Source: Macrotrachela quadricornifera (taxonomy: Eukaryota > Rotifera > Eurotatoria > Philodinida > Philodinidae). From it: a DNA stretch of 64,000 nt. The position numbers and the translations under genes were made by a program. Below, piece by piece: positions 37,015 through 47,960 of the stretch (the first letter of the stretch is position 1; each line of letters opens with the position of its first letter). The stretch is taken from positions 460,910 through 524,909 of the forward strand of contig JAJEKB010021607.1 in NCBI GenBank assembly GCA_022393335.1. The letters run 5' to 3'. Below the pieces are notes generated by a model. That model was not told the origin of the DNA, searched no databases, and worked only from the letters and a program-made list of their open reading frames with translations.

Positions 37015-37245
37015 GTGTTTGATATTTCTGATATCAGCCGTTCAGCTAATGAATTACCAACACAACCAACACGTGTATCTTATCCATCAAATAAACATAG
37101 CAGATCTTTTCATAGTCAATGGTTTTCACAATTCAATTGGTTAAAAGCTTCGGAACAAGCAGATTTAGCCTATTGCTATTATTTCAAGCACTTTGCTACT
37201 AAAATAACTCTATATAATCGCTGTACTGTCAAACTTGTAAGTTGA
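37015..37245 (+). pseudogene. Fragment of a TTF-type zinc finger / hAT-related transposase
   Basis: The translated block LPTQPTRVSYPSNKHSRSF, HSQWFSQFNWLKASEQAD and LAYCYYFKHF follows the TTF zinc-finger pattern (P.qP...fP.....R.F...Wf..f.WL.ys...d.afC..C..F) found at the N-terminus of hAT-type transposases and ZMYM-like proteins. The second Cys of the finger is Phe here (CYYFKHF). The frame ends within the perfect 18-bp inverted repeat that bounds the GC-rich island. No DDE/hAT dimerisation part is found downstream. Read as a broken fragment; whether the island insertion broke it is inference. Confidence 0.55.
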
Positions 37246-37610
37246 ATTCAAGTATTCAACCCCTTCTCGGCGTTCTCCCCTGGCCATCAGCTGACCCTAC
37301 GTGTGCCACCCCACCCCCAAGGATTCCACCCTCACCCTCGGCTGGTCCTGTGAGGTGTTGACTCTTTCTCTCCAAAATCTCCACCCTCACGTTCACCTGG
37401 TCCTGCTGAGCTCTGCACTATCCTCTCTCTCAACGTATTCCGCCCTCAATCTAATCTGGTCCCTGACGAGTTCTGTGCACCACTCTGTGAGGTTTCCCGT
37501 TCACCCTTAGCTGGTCTTGTAGGACTTTGGCTCTGCTCTCAGTCTTAGCTGGTCCTGTGCGACTTCTCACCTCCACTCCTCTTCTCTCCTCTTTGAATAC
37601 TTGAATTCAA
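37242..37610. repeat. GC-rich ~58-bp minisatellite flanked by a perfect 18-bp inverted repeat
   Basis: 37242-37259 (TTGAATTCAAGTATTCAA) and 37593-37610 are exact reverse complements. Between them lies a C/T-rich, far more GC-rich segment with recurrent CTGGTCCTG-type cores at about 37340, 37398, 37456, 37511 and 37548 (spacing ~58, 58, 55, 37), each preceded by CCACCCTCAC/CGCCCTCA-like text. The block is compositionally foreign to everything within 15 kb. It has a chance open frame but no protein-like features. Confidence 0.8.
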
Positions 37611-37628
37611 GTTTCAAGTATTAGTGAT

Positions 37629-39365
37629 CTTATAGCAAACCGACATATAGACAATAAACGATCATTTCGTATAGTTAAGAATAGAAGAGAAAGATGTATT
37701 TGTTGATTGTCTCAAAAAAACCTTAGATTCAGAGAAAAATATTCTGATAAAACCTACAAATATCATACAAATGTGTGAAGTAAAAAACAGGTGACACTTT
37801 TTCCATGGACTATACCTCACCACCTAGATTTTGTTTCTTTAATTATTTTTATATTACGACGGAGATGAGGACATAACATTGTGAAATCATTTCGTGGACA
37901 TCTTTAGTATTATCAAAAAAAAAACGATATTTTAGGAATGGGTCAATTTTCAAAGAAAATATTCAAAAACGGGGTGTATTTTGAGATTTTAATGAATACA
38001 TGCGAGAATGTCCTTGTAAAAGTGCCCTTTATGAAATATCCTCCGACTTTTCGTCCTTGAAAAAATGTTTTCCAGGGTGAATATCCTTCAGATTAAATGT
38101 CTTAGCGAAAAACTCCTTAGTGGTATAGTCCTCAAAAAAAATGTCTTTTATCTAAAATATGAAGAACAGTGAGGGACTAACAGGATTTATTCTTTTGGGA
38201 TTTATTAACTGTATGAAGATTTTCGTGCACCATCAGTTGACTGCTGCTTCCTCCCCTCATCGGCAAGATAGTATAGGATTTATTTAGAAACGTACATGGA
38301 TTTATTAAAAAATCTTAAAAAATTCCAATATATAGAAAGAAAATAAATCCCGATACCTCGGGAAATGTCAACATAGTAATCCTTCGACCTTAATTTGATT
38401 ATCGTTGAATCGATCAAATAATTCGTTAGTTTATTGTTGAGCAATTTTAAACTTCATTCATTTTATACGTGGACTCATTCCACTATTTATTTGAATAATT
38501 AAGTTGTGTATTGTATCAACTTCTTTTCGGAGTAAGTCAATAAACATTCATATATTAGGATGAGTTTTATTTAAACGTCTTTTAAACCTATGATTATATC
38601 CTGAAAGTACACGAGTTTTAGCTGCAAATTACATTTCAAAAGGACATTTAGTCTGAAGGATGTGTTCCGAAGGACGAAATACAAGGGGTATTTTTTCCTG
38701 AGGACGAAAAGTTAGAGGACATTTCGTAAAAGACATTTTCACAAGGACATTCTAGATTGTTACCCTTTTAATTATTAAAAATTGTTTTTTGTGGAAAATG
38801 ACCATGATATTCGAGATCAGGCTGTGAAGATGCACCAAAAAAATTATTTTTCATTGTAAAATATTTCCCATTAAAATTTGCTACTACTCCGCCTCAACTT
38901 TTTATTTCTTAAATTTTGACCTATACACCCCTACGGGTAAAAGTTTAATAGGAAATATTTTACAATGAAACATAATTTTTCTGGCGTACCTTTGCACGTT
39001 GATCTCGTATATCATGGTTATTTTCCATAAAAAACAACTTTCGATAATTAAAATCTCGAAATACTAATCTTTTTTTTTTTGCTAATACTAAAAATGTCCA
39101 CGAAATTATTTTACTATGTTATATCCTCATCTCCGTCGTAATAAAAAAATAATTAAAGAAAGAATATCTGGGTGGTGGGGTATAGCCCATGGAAAAAGTG
39201 CCACCCGTTTTTTACTTCACACATTTGTATGATATTTGTAGGTTTTATCAGAATATTTTTCTCTGAATCTAAGGTTTTTTGAGACAATCAGCAAATACAT
39301 CTTTTTCTTCCATTCTTAACTATATGAAATGATCATTTATTGTGTATATGTCGGCTTGTTATGAG
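37629..39365. mobile_element. Nested fold-back element (three sets of inverted arms)
   Basis: Outer arms: ~37629-37940 pairs with ~39070-39365. Anchors are TAGCAAACCGACATATA against TATATGTCGGCTTGTTA, and ATTACGACGGAGATGAGGA against TCCTCATCTCCGTCGTAAT. Middle arms: ~38005-38140 pairs with ~38620-38760 (AATGTCCTTGT against ACAAGGACATT), rich in TGTCCTT/CGTCCTT phrases. A third fold-back, ~38770-39055, sits inside the right half: GGAAAATGACCATGATAT against ATATCATGGTTATTTTCC, and CATTGTAAAATATTTCC against GGAAATATTTTACAATG. No transposase frame. Ends are approximate and no target duplication was defined. Confidence 0.8.
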
Positions 39366-39834
39366 AAAATAGCGTGTTTATTTTGCATTTTTCTTTGAAT
39401 TTTCATAAATTTTTCTCGCTAAAAAGACGCATGTAATAGATTTTACGAAAATGAATGCCATTCAAGAACTACAAAAGTTGGAGAGATGGGCTTTGCGTCA
39501 TTTTTTAAAGAAGCTTCTGGGGTATCTTTTGCAAAGTTTAGATATATAGGTTTCTATGGAACTTGAAAAGGCCAGTAGGAAGTCTTTGAAAGGTTGATGA
39601 TAATGAAAGACTGAATCTACATGGATTTCGATTATGTTTTACTGGATCTATAGAGTATTCAGTTATCTACATAATGGTGAAAATCGCAGCTCTCTAGTTC
39701 CTTCCGTTCTTGAGTTATCGCAAAAAAAACGCCTATGACCATCGCTGTTTTGGACAGGCAATAATATTTATGTGCATCCTCTACTGATATCGTCAGGATC
39801 ATACATTTCCTTTATTACTATATTCGGCAATAAA
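39366..39834. other. Intergenic, moderate GC, nothing recognised
   Basis: Less AT-rich than average with phrases such as CCTTCCGTTCTTGAGTTATCG; probably repeat-derived, but no second copy was found in the window. Confidence 0.3.
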
Positions 39835-42206
39835 ATGTCAAATACTCAACAGGAACAAACTGGTAAGTGAAGAGGGATCTTACTTAGAAACTTGTTCATT
39901 AGTTCTCTGAAATTTATATATTTTCGTAGAACATAGTGATGGTAAGGCATATTATGAGGTTTTCGGGTTCCTTCTTTCACAATAAGGAGCGTAAGCATAA
40001 AGAGACGGACATATGGTCGTCTTGCTTAGAAATAGCTTTCGTTTGCCTTGAAATAGGTGTATCCATTCAAAAAATTGTCTCTAGCAATGGAAGTGTCTGT
40101 ATTGATAATGTAGAAAATAGAACGTATTCAGGTGAAATTAAAGCTCTTATCAACAAACTAACAAGATTAATTTATTAGCAATCCTTAGCTTGCCTAGAGG
40201 AAGATATTTAAATTTTAAGGTATGTAAAATGAAGATATAATAATGAATGAGGAAAGGTTTTCTCCATTATGCTAATGATGAAATACGATGTTGTTCGGAT
40301 CATATAAAAGAGGGTCTCTACAAACCCCAGAATCGATCTGACAGTACTATATTTTGTCCTTATAATAGTTGAAAAAATCTTCTCTGATTCATTACTATAT
40401 CAATATTCAACATACTTTAAAATGTAAATATCTTTCTCTAGACAAGCGAAGGGCTGCTGATATATTAATCTTGTTAGTTTGGCGATGAGAGATTTCATTT
40501 GACTCGAACATGTCCTATCAGTTATGTTATCAACACAAACACCTCCATTGTAAGATAATAAGATCTTCTTTAAAAAAAAATTCTTTTTGAAAAACATGTT
40601 GAAATTTATATCATTCGACGCATTTTAATGCGCTTGTTCCGAATATAATCTTAATGTTTCTTCAAAATGTAACATGAATGTCTAAAACCAAATTTCCTAC
40701 TAAATACTTCGAGTTTTTTAGAATTTTGTAAAAAAGCCTACGGAAGGTTTCACGAGTTTCTGCTATTATCATAAGTAGGATGCATATGTAGGAGCATCTG
40801 GTAAAAATACGACTAAACAGGATGTTTCTTTTTGTAGCATTTATAATATACAAAATGGTACGATTTCAGATTGGATTTGAGCCCCGAGATCCTTTGTCTT
40901 CTACTCTATTTTAAATTCAATATGTATCATATCCATTAACAAAGAGTCCACTCATGAGGAAACCTTTATAATATTGTTTGCTTGTGCAATGTTGTTTCCT
41001 ATTGCTAAATGAATTGATTTTTTCTATTTATGTGACTTTATGGGCTGCCACCTAGACATACTCTTTTACGAGACTCTGTAACGCTTTAAGAGATGCTGTT
41101 TTACAAAATGATAGATCATATATATATATTTATTTATCCAAATGGTTAAATTCTGAAAAAAGCAATACTTTTATAGATTTTCGTCCGTTTCTCCATTATG
41201 CCCCTTTCCACTTACAAGCAGGCTTCATTACAGCCAATCACCCTTGGTTACTGACAGGTGAGTTTAAGTTTATATTGAGGTTTCTTCTATTTCATATCAA
41301 ATATGTGAGTTCCACACTTTAGTCCAAAATGGGATATGCTGACAAACTTTTGTTGTGTGTATTTAGATGATTCTGTAGCCAGAGCAGCTATATAATATTT
41401 AAGAAAGAATTAAATCTTCTATAAAACGTTATAAAAATGTTGTCAGTTGATTGCACGTCCTTTTAGAACATTTTCTTTTGGGTGATAAGCGTATGATATA
41501 ACTTAAAATTATATAAATATCTTAGAGACTATTTTTTAACTAGAGAATTCTTTCCAGTATCCAATGGGAAAAAAGACACGAATCAGAAACAGAAAAAAGA
41601 AGAAAGAGTAAAAAGACAATGAAAGAACACGAAGTCGATAGGAAAAGAAAAAAAAATAATAGAAGACGATAATGAGATAAAAATAGCATTTTCGTGTCCT
41701 AACATTGTAATGATTGCTTGTTTAAAGTTTGCAGAAAAAAATTCAATTAACTCAACGAAGGTAAAATAGGTTTTCAATCAGTTTGCCTGGTTTATTCAAC
41801 AAGCACTTGTCACTGCAAAGTATAGAAAAAAAAACGATAAAACTCGTTGCTCTAGATGGAACAGCTTCTATGAGATTTATTACACGTTGCATAAATTAGT
41901 TGTTAGAAATCTTTATCACACCAATTACAAAAATCTAAAGAAAAATTTATTCTCTCTCAGCAAAGCATGAGGTGCTGCTTTGTAGCAGAACCTTTTCAAA
42001 TTTCAAGGTCTTTTTCTCATCCAACAGTACTTCATGAGACGATTTTAGTACTATTCGAGAACGTGGGAACAAAGCAACGTGTGGCTACAGGGCTTGGTTG
42101 TTCTTCTAGTTCTACTGTTCTAAATATATCATCAAAATATAGACTCGACAGTTTTTTAATGTGGGAAGGATTTCTTTATAGAACAAATGTGAAAACGGAG
42201 TTATAA
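39835..42206. pseudogene. Remnants of an unknown gene family, two copies in inverted orientation
   Basis: A plus-strand start (MSNTQQEQT, 39835) is followed by a GTAAGT donor at 39863 and an acceptor at ~39927, after which the expected frame is lost. The block at 39936-40215 encodes VCIDNVENRTYSGEIKALI, then NKLTRLIY. At 40400-40597 on the minus strand a diverged copy encodes VCVDNITDRTCSSQMKSLI, then AKLTRLIY and ACLEKDIYILKYVEY. The two are ~70% alike and face each other. Further plus-strand pieces with protein-like composition lie at ~41087-41275 (FRPFLHYAPFHLQAGF, ending at a GTGAGT) and 41967-42206 (CFVAEPFQISRSFSHPTV ... TNVKTEL). Stops and frameshifts interrupt the whole. I do not recognise the protein. 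Confidence 0.35.
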
Positions 42207-42269
42207 AGTAAAAAAGTTCGCAAATTTGTATCCATGATGAGTTTTCAAGCACAACCCAATATATCAGAT

Positions 42270-43044
42270 GTGGCGAGTATAATGGCCACATTTTGTATTT
42301 TTATTGTCAATCTTTTAATACATTGTACTAAGAAAATAAACTATACTAAAAGATGCAATGTGAAAAGCTCTACAATTTACACGAGATTGCATTTTTTATA
42401 GTCGTGCTTTTTGCTTTCAAAATGATCAAAATTTTAAGTGATTAAATGTCAATCGTGTGAAAATTGACGGTAGAGTATTTTGCATCTTTGGAAAATAATT
42501 ACAATAATCTTTACTGGATAAATTCTAGAGCTTTCTTGCCGTATCGTATTACGTATTTTATTTTTTCTTTAAATAAAAGACATCAAGTGATAAAGTGATG
42601 AGATAAGAAAAAACAAATTCATCTTGCGCAAAAAGAATAACGTTTTCACGAGATCGAAATTTTAATGCGCAGTTGATTTAAAAATAAAAAGTGCATCCAT
42701 AAAAAAAAAAGCAGTCTTATGTGAATTGTAGAGCTTTTCACGCTGCATCTTTTGCCGTATTATGTTTTGTTTTTAAATGAAAGATATTAGCCGATAAATA
42801 TATGAAATAAAAAAATAACAAAATCATCTAGTGTCACAAGATGATGTCGTTTTCGCATGAAAAAAAAATGGTCGCTCAGAATTTTGACCATTTTAAAAGC
42901 AAAATGTGCAGCTATAACATAAGTGATCCTGTGTAAATTGTACAGCTTTATATACTGCATCTTTTGGTATAGTTTATTTTCTCAGTACAATATACTAAGT
43001 GACTGAAAAAGAAATATATCAAATGCGGCCATTATACCTACTTC
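42270..43044. mobile_element. Fold-back element with ~180-bp inverted arms and an internal direct repeat
   Basis: Left arm ~42270-42450 and right arm ~42870-43044 are reverse complements (GTATAATGGCCACATTT against AATGCGGCCATTATAC; AAACTATACTAAAAGATGCA against TGCATCTTTTGGTATAGTTT). The interior (~42480-42860) holds two direct copies of a ~170-bp unit containing GCTTTCTTGCCGTAT / GCATCTTTTGCCGTAT, and AAAAAACAAATTCATCTTG / AATAACAAAATCATCTAGTG. A diverged relative lies near 8.3-8.4 kb. No coding capacity. Confidence 0.75.
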
Positions 43045-43478
43045 AACCGATAATTCCGTGTTAAAATGCATGCTTTGCTGATAATCATAGTTAATTCATA
43101 CAGCGATGTGGCAACGAGAAAAAAAATGCGAAGGGGGAAAGAGTGCAAAAGAAATTTTTCTCAAAATTGTTAAAGTGAGTATTCAATATTTTAAAAAATA
43201 AATTACGAAAAAAAATTTCCAATTGAAACCCTTCTTTGAATGAAAAGTACAATTTTTATCAGGACAAAAGGAAACTATCTCACAAGTAGGTATGACACTA
43301 CACACGCCACGAGCGTCTTATCGCTGCATTTACGCAGCTCACCTGGGAGAAAGAGTTGTTATCTCACCCAGAGCAGCTTTTTTTAGTATAAATTTACGAT
43401 AATAGAATACGATACACATTCGCTTATTCTTAGAGCATCATATAACATATCACTTTCTACAACACATAAACTGAAGCA
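43045..43478. other. Upstream region of the TPMT-like gene
   Basis: No exon is seen. Less AT-rich segment at 43285-43380. TATA-like TATAAATTTA at ~43387 lies ~90 bp before the start codon and may be the core promoter. Confidence 0.35.
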
Positions 43479-44315
43479 ATGATGTTATCTGGCTATTTAC
43501 ATGAAAAATTGTACGACTCTAATAATGACAAACAAAATGTACACAAACGAGTAAACGGCCACAAGACAATTCGTTTTGGTGTGGAAGAAAATGAAGTCAT
43601 TACCGTTGAGGATTGGAAAAAGCGTTGGGACATGACTCATGCAGGTCGTTGGCAATTAGCAAATGTGCATCCATTCCTTCTACAAAATGCTGGCTTCTTT
43701 CGCAATTGGCAGAATCGTGCAAACAAAACTATTCTCGTTCCATTATGCGGCAAAAGTAGTGATTTACTTTGGTTGGCACAACAAGCTGGTCTCAAACAGG
43801 TCATTGGCATTGAAAGCTCTCATGTTGCTATTACTTCTTTACTCAAAAAATATGAATACACCTCTGTAAACAAAAAGATTGGACGCTATACATCAATGGA
43901 TGGCAAGTTAACAATTTTCTGTGCAGATCTATTCGATGATGATGTCAATTCAAACTTGTTAGGCGGAAAAGTCGATTATATTTGGGATCGTGCAGCACTT
44001 GTTGCATTGCATTGGAACGATCATGAGCGTTACATAAAGAAACTACTCAGTTTACAGGCTACACCCAAGGGAGAACAAAATAATAAATTTGACATTCTTA
44101 TTGGTGCATATTGGCATTCGCAGCATCGTGGTCCACCATTCGATGTCGATCTTGAACATCTGCGCAAAGTGTTTGGCAGTGGAATCAACGTGCAACAAAT
44201 GGGTGAGATCAATGCCTTCTACAGTGGTTGGCAGAACGGTGGTTTTACAGATATGGTTGAGCGTTTATACGGTGTTCAGCTACCAACAGTAGATACTATT
44301 GGACGTGCCAAATAG
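43479..44315 (+). CDS. Thiopurine S-methyltransferase (TPMT) family protein, intronless
   Basis: Single uninterrupted frame of 278 residues. The ~40 N-terminal residues are extra and polar. Then come the TPMT signatures: VITVEDWKKRWDMTHAGRWQ, the SAM-site block TILVPLCGKSSDLLWLA, GLKQVIGIESS, IFCADLFDDD, VDYIWDRAALVAL, and HRGPPFDVD. Family role: SAM-dependent methyl transfer to thiols, selenols or tellurium species; the natural substrate of many members is unknown. It is the only long gene here without introns, and its codons end in G/C much more often than those of its neighbours. Both fit horizontal acquisition or retrocopying, the former being common in bdelloids; inference only. Tandem start codons (M1, M2) make the exact start trivial. 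No organelle signal is obvious. Confidence 0.9.
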   Translation: MMLSGYLHEKLYDSNNDKQNVHKRVNGHKTIRFGVEENEVITVEDWKKRWDMTHAGRWQLANVHPFLLQNAGFFRNWQNRANKTILVPLCGKSSDLLWLAQQAGLKQVIGIESSHVAITSLLKKYEYTSVNKKIGRYTSMDGKLTIFCADLFDDDVNSNLLGGKVDYIWDRAALVALHWNDHERYIKKLLSLQATPKGEQNNKFDILIGAYWHSQHRGPPFDVDLEHLRKVFGSGINVQQMGEINAFYSGWQNGGFTDMVERLYGVQLPTVDTIGRAK

Positions 44316-47300
44316 CCTCGATTTTCAGCAAAACTGATGAGTGTCTTTAGCGTGAACATTATTATAAATATCATGTAAATAAAGTTTATATAAAAATATT
44401 AGCCTCACAGATAATGCCACATTTTCTTAGTTCATGTGTCAGCTACAATGCACAAGAATTATTTTATATTATCAATATCTTTCTTGAGGGTGTGAAGGGT
44501 GAGGATGAGGTTGAAGACGGAATGCTTCAAACACTTACTGAATACGTTAATTCAGCTACTAGGTTTTTCACTATTGGGTTTTGGTTGAGAGATTTTGGAA
44601 TAGCTGAAACTGGGTATCGAATTTTCGTATTACACATAAATTAGTTCTAGTATTAATGCTTCAATAGATGCTCATTTCCTTAAACGAGAGAATTTTGAGA
44701 CTGTTTTGTTTCATTGGATCAATGGTTAAATCGACATAGATATGGGCTTAACATTAAGAATTTTTCAAGGAACTTCAATTTGAATTATGCAATCTTGTGA
44801 CATACGTCAATAAATGTAAATTGTTTATCTTTCGTTCCAAACGGCATGATTAGAAAATCGTTTAACGTAAGATTCTATTTAGTTGCGTTGGATTTCTTGA
44901 GGTTAGCATAGAAGCACCTTGCATATGTCTTGCAGGCTTACAACAACAACTATTCGAGATTTCTTAGTGTTCTTACGCAATATGTCACTAGATTGAGATG
45001 ATTTCTACCCTCACATTGTAATATATGACAACACAATTTCAACGCTTGCTATATATTATTGAACGGTGCAGTCGAACTTTCACCGTCCGACTCATATTCT
45101 AACATGTAATCGAACGATAAAGATCTCAATCCTCACGTTCTGCAATGTGAGTGAGAGATAGATGGCGTCACTCTCATGCTATAAGATGTGATCAAAACGT
45201 TGCTGTCATCAGCCTTGTGTAACATATTTGGTTTTCAGTGGTAATCTTGTTGTTTAGCAGAAAATCGTTGGTTTTTAGTTCATGATCATTCCAAATCGAA
45301 TTTGCTTCATATGTATATTAAGAACGCAGTGGATCTATTATATCATGACGATTATTATTGAAATAATTTTTTCTTGATAATATTTTACAATAATTTAGGT
45401 ATTAATTGTAGCTGCGCAGTAGTTATAATGCTTTCAACTATTGAATAGATTTTATTTGACATAGTTTTATTTGGTTGACAAGTGAGATTTCCACAAACCT
45501 ATCCATTGTTAAAAGCGTCTAAACCATGTCATAGGTCATAGAATTTTCGATACTGGTGCGATATAGGGCAAACTGGCTGTTTTTCAAATGTTGCTTTTTG
45601 TTTGGAACATTCGTCTTTGTTAGGAATGTGATGTTCTTCACCGAATGGTAGATCGCCGAAAGGAACATTATTGAAAAGAAATATCGCCAATATAAAGATG
45701 ATTGAAATAAAGATTACCGAATTTTTTTATCATTTATTACCAACTATATTTACTTCAACGCTCTAATTTTCGGTGATAATCTCTTGTGCTTACTTTTTGA
45801 ATGTTCATCGTAGACTTGAAATCTATTTACGTATATTGTCTCAAAGGCATTGCTGATAGCTTCGATTATCTAAACAACAGTGCTAAAAAAACATTGAAAA
45901 AAGTATCGGTGATAGTAGTTTTGACGAAAAGCATACTTACCTTATTACTTAATATATTTCAACTCAGTTACTAACTTGACTCCTAACTCAACCCATTTAA
46001 TATTTTTAGTTTTTGTAATGAAAATAAAATTCGTCAATAAATAGTATCACTGATATGCACATCGCCGAAATAACCTATTGTTGATAGTGACATCGCCGAA
46101 AGGATACTTCATCAAGATAGAGATTATCAAATTTCGGCGATCTTTATTTCGACGATATGAATTTCAGCGAAAAGCATACTTACCTTTCTTACGATATAAG
46201 AGGTTCCTTTTTTTTTATCTTTCCTTCGTTCTGTCATCATATATAGATGACTCGAACCTAACATAGGCTTCTGTTCTCTCTTCTTTCATTTCTGTTATAT
46301 GTTCATGGTATTTGCCTACTATTCTTTTTCTTCCTTGATTTCGTTCAGGAACATTAGTTTATCCTACGACAATTTTTGGATGTTTTTCTCCTAATCATCG
46401 TCTTAGGATTTTTTCCAATATCTTTTGCATATTTCATTATGATTTTTTTCTTCACGCACATATATATTTCTATAGTTTTTTTTTTCACAAATACACATTT
46501 AACTGGCAGTGCCATTCTATCAATCCTATTAAAAGATACATGTATTCAATAACCGGATGAAGTCTAAATAACTGTACCTTGATCATTATTATTAGCACCA
46601 TTCAACACGCATTCAAATCAATTGAGCATGGATAGGGTACATTTTACGTTAAGAATAATGATTAATCTTATTAGTTATAATTATGGTTAAAAGGTTGTTA
46701 TTTACAAGAGAAAGATTATTTGAAATACTTACGTAAGATTGACAACCATATTTTGTTAAAAAGATTTTATAGTTATTAATTAATTGTATGGTCTTGTCGA
46801 GGTTAAATCAAAATAAACTGGTTTACATTGTCTTAGAAAACCAACTTCTGAACACGCCACAAAATATTTTATTTAATGCTGCATTTAATCGAAAGTCTTA
46901 GAAAATGATGTGAAGGTATATACTGTACTAATAGTCATATGAATTCACGAAATTCCATCATAATCCTCAATTTTTAATCATATGAATACCCAATGGAGTG
47001 CTCACCAGAGTAAACATCTCGCTATACCAAAAGTAATCAAATTTCTAAGCTACACAAATATTTAGTGAAAGATAGAGTAATGACGTGATTACCTTTCTGG
47101 ATATCTTGATGTATAGTTTGTCATTATCTAGCGGATTGATATTATAACATTTATGCCTAATCTTGAATATTTCTTGAGAATCAAAATAGAAAAAAGCAAT
47201 ATATATAATATCTATATATGAGCATGTAATGTGATCCATCTTCAAAGAATAGTCAATCATCTGAATATGCTGAACTTTATTTGCAATTTTTTATATCAAG

Positions 47301-47960
47301 TTCTAATTTTTCAAGTTTTGCTCTTTCTATTTTCCTGTTTGTCTCTGTGATATATTAATTTAATTAATAAATTAAAGGTATGTTATTTCTCTCGAACGTG
47401 AATTCAATATTTCTAATAGATATTTGAAATGAAAAATTCAATTAGATTGTATTTACATAAGTAAAATGCAAGATCACACTCTGTTTTTCCAAATAACATG
47501 TCACAAAGGTTCCAACGTGTGGATGATTTGAATAATATTAAAAAACAGAAATTTTTCATGCGTATTTATTAATAATAAGTTGAAATAAAAAATATATAAA
47601 CAAATTGTTTATGTAAAATTTCATAGATGAGTTAAAAAGAAAAACATAAAACAATAATCAAACGAAAAACACACTTTACTATTCACCAAAAAAAAAATAG
47701 TTTTCTATTTAAAACATTAGAAGTGGAAAATTTCTATACAATCGAAAAGCAAAGTGTAAGTGATTCTCGGCAAGTATATACATAACATTTCGTGTTTTTG
47801 AACAGTGTAAAATAGAATATCAATCAAATATCATAGGCGTTTTGAATGCTGTGCGATCACTGTGAATCCATGTTATGAATAAATACTGTATGAATTCAAG
47901 TTTATATTTTTATTCAATATAATTGAAAGAAATATATTGTTCTATAGAGGACTTAGAATA
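44316..47960. other. Intergenic with weak gene remnants and degenerate repeats
   Basis: 44414-44644 holds a 76-residue plus-strand frame (KGEDEVEDGMLQTLTEYVN) with protein-like composition but no known family and no splice partner. 44650-45240 is similarly less AT-rich. 45640-46190 contains repeated ATCGCCGAAA/TTTCGGCGAT phrases and a direct repeat GACGAAAAGCATACTTACC / GCGAAAAGCATACTTACC (~45918 and ~46168), likely an old fold-back element. 46270-47960 is AT-rich with nothing recognised. Confidence 0.35.

Noticed and set aside
37960..38760. Repeated AAGGACATTT/TGTCCTT phrases suggesting a CRISPR-like or satellite array
   Set aside because: Spacing is irregular, copies are imperfect and arranged as inverted arms; there are no uniform spacers, and the context is a eukaryotic genome.
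44414..44644. 76-residue open frame downstream of the TPMT-like gene
   Set aside because: No recognised family, no promoter or splice signals, and the flanking sequence carries stops in all frames; noted as a weak remnant only.
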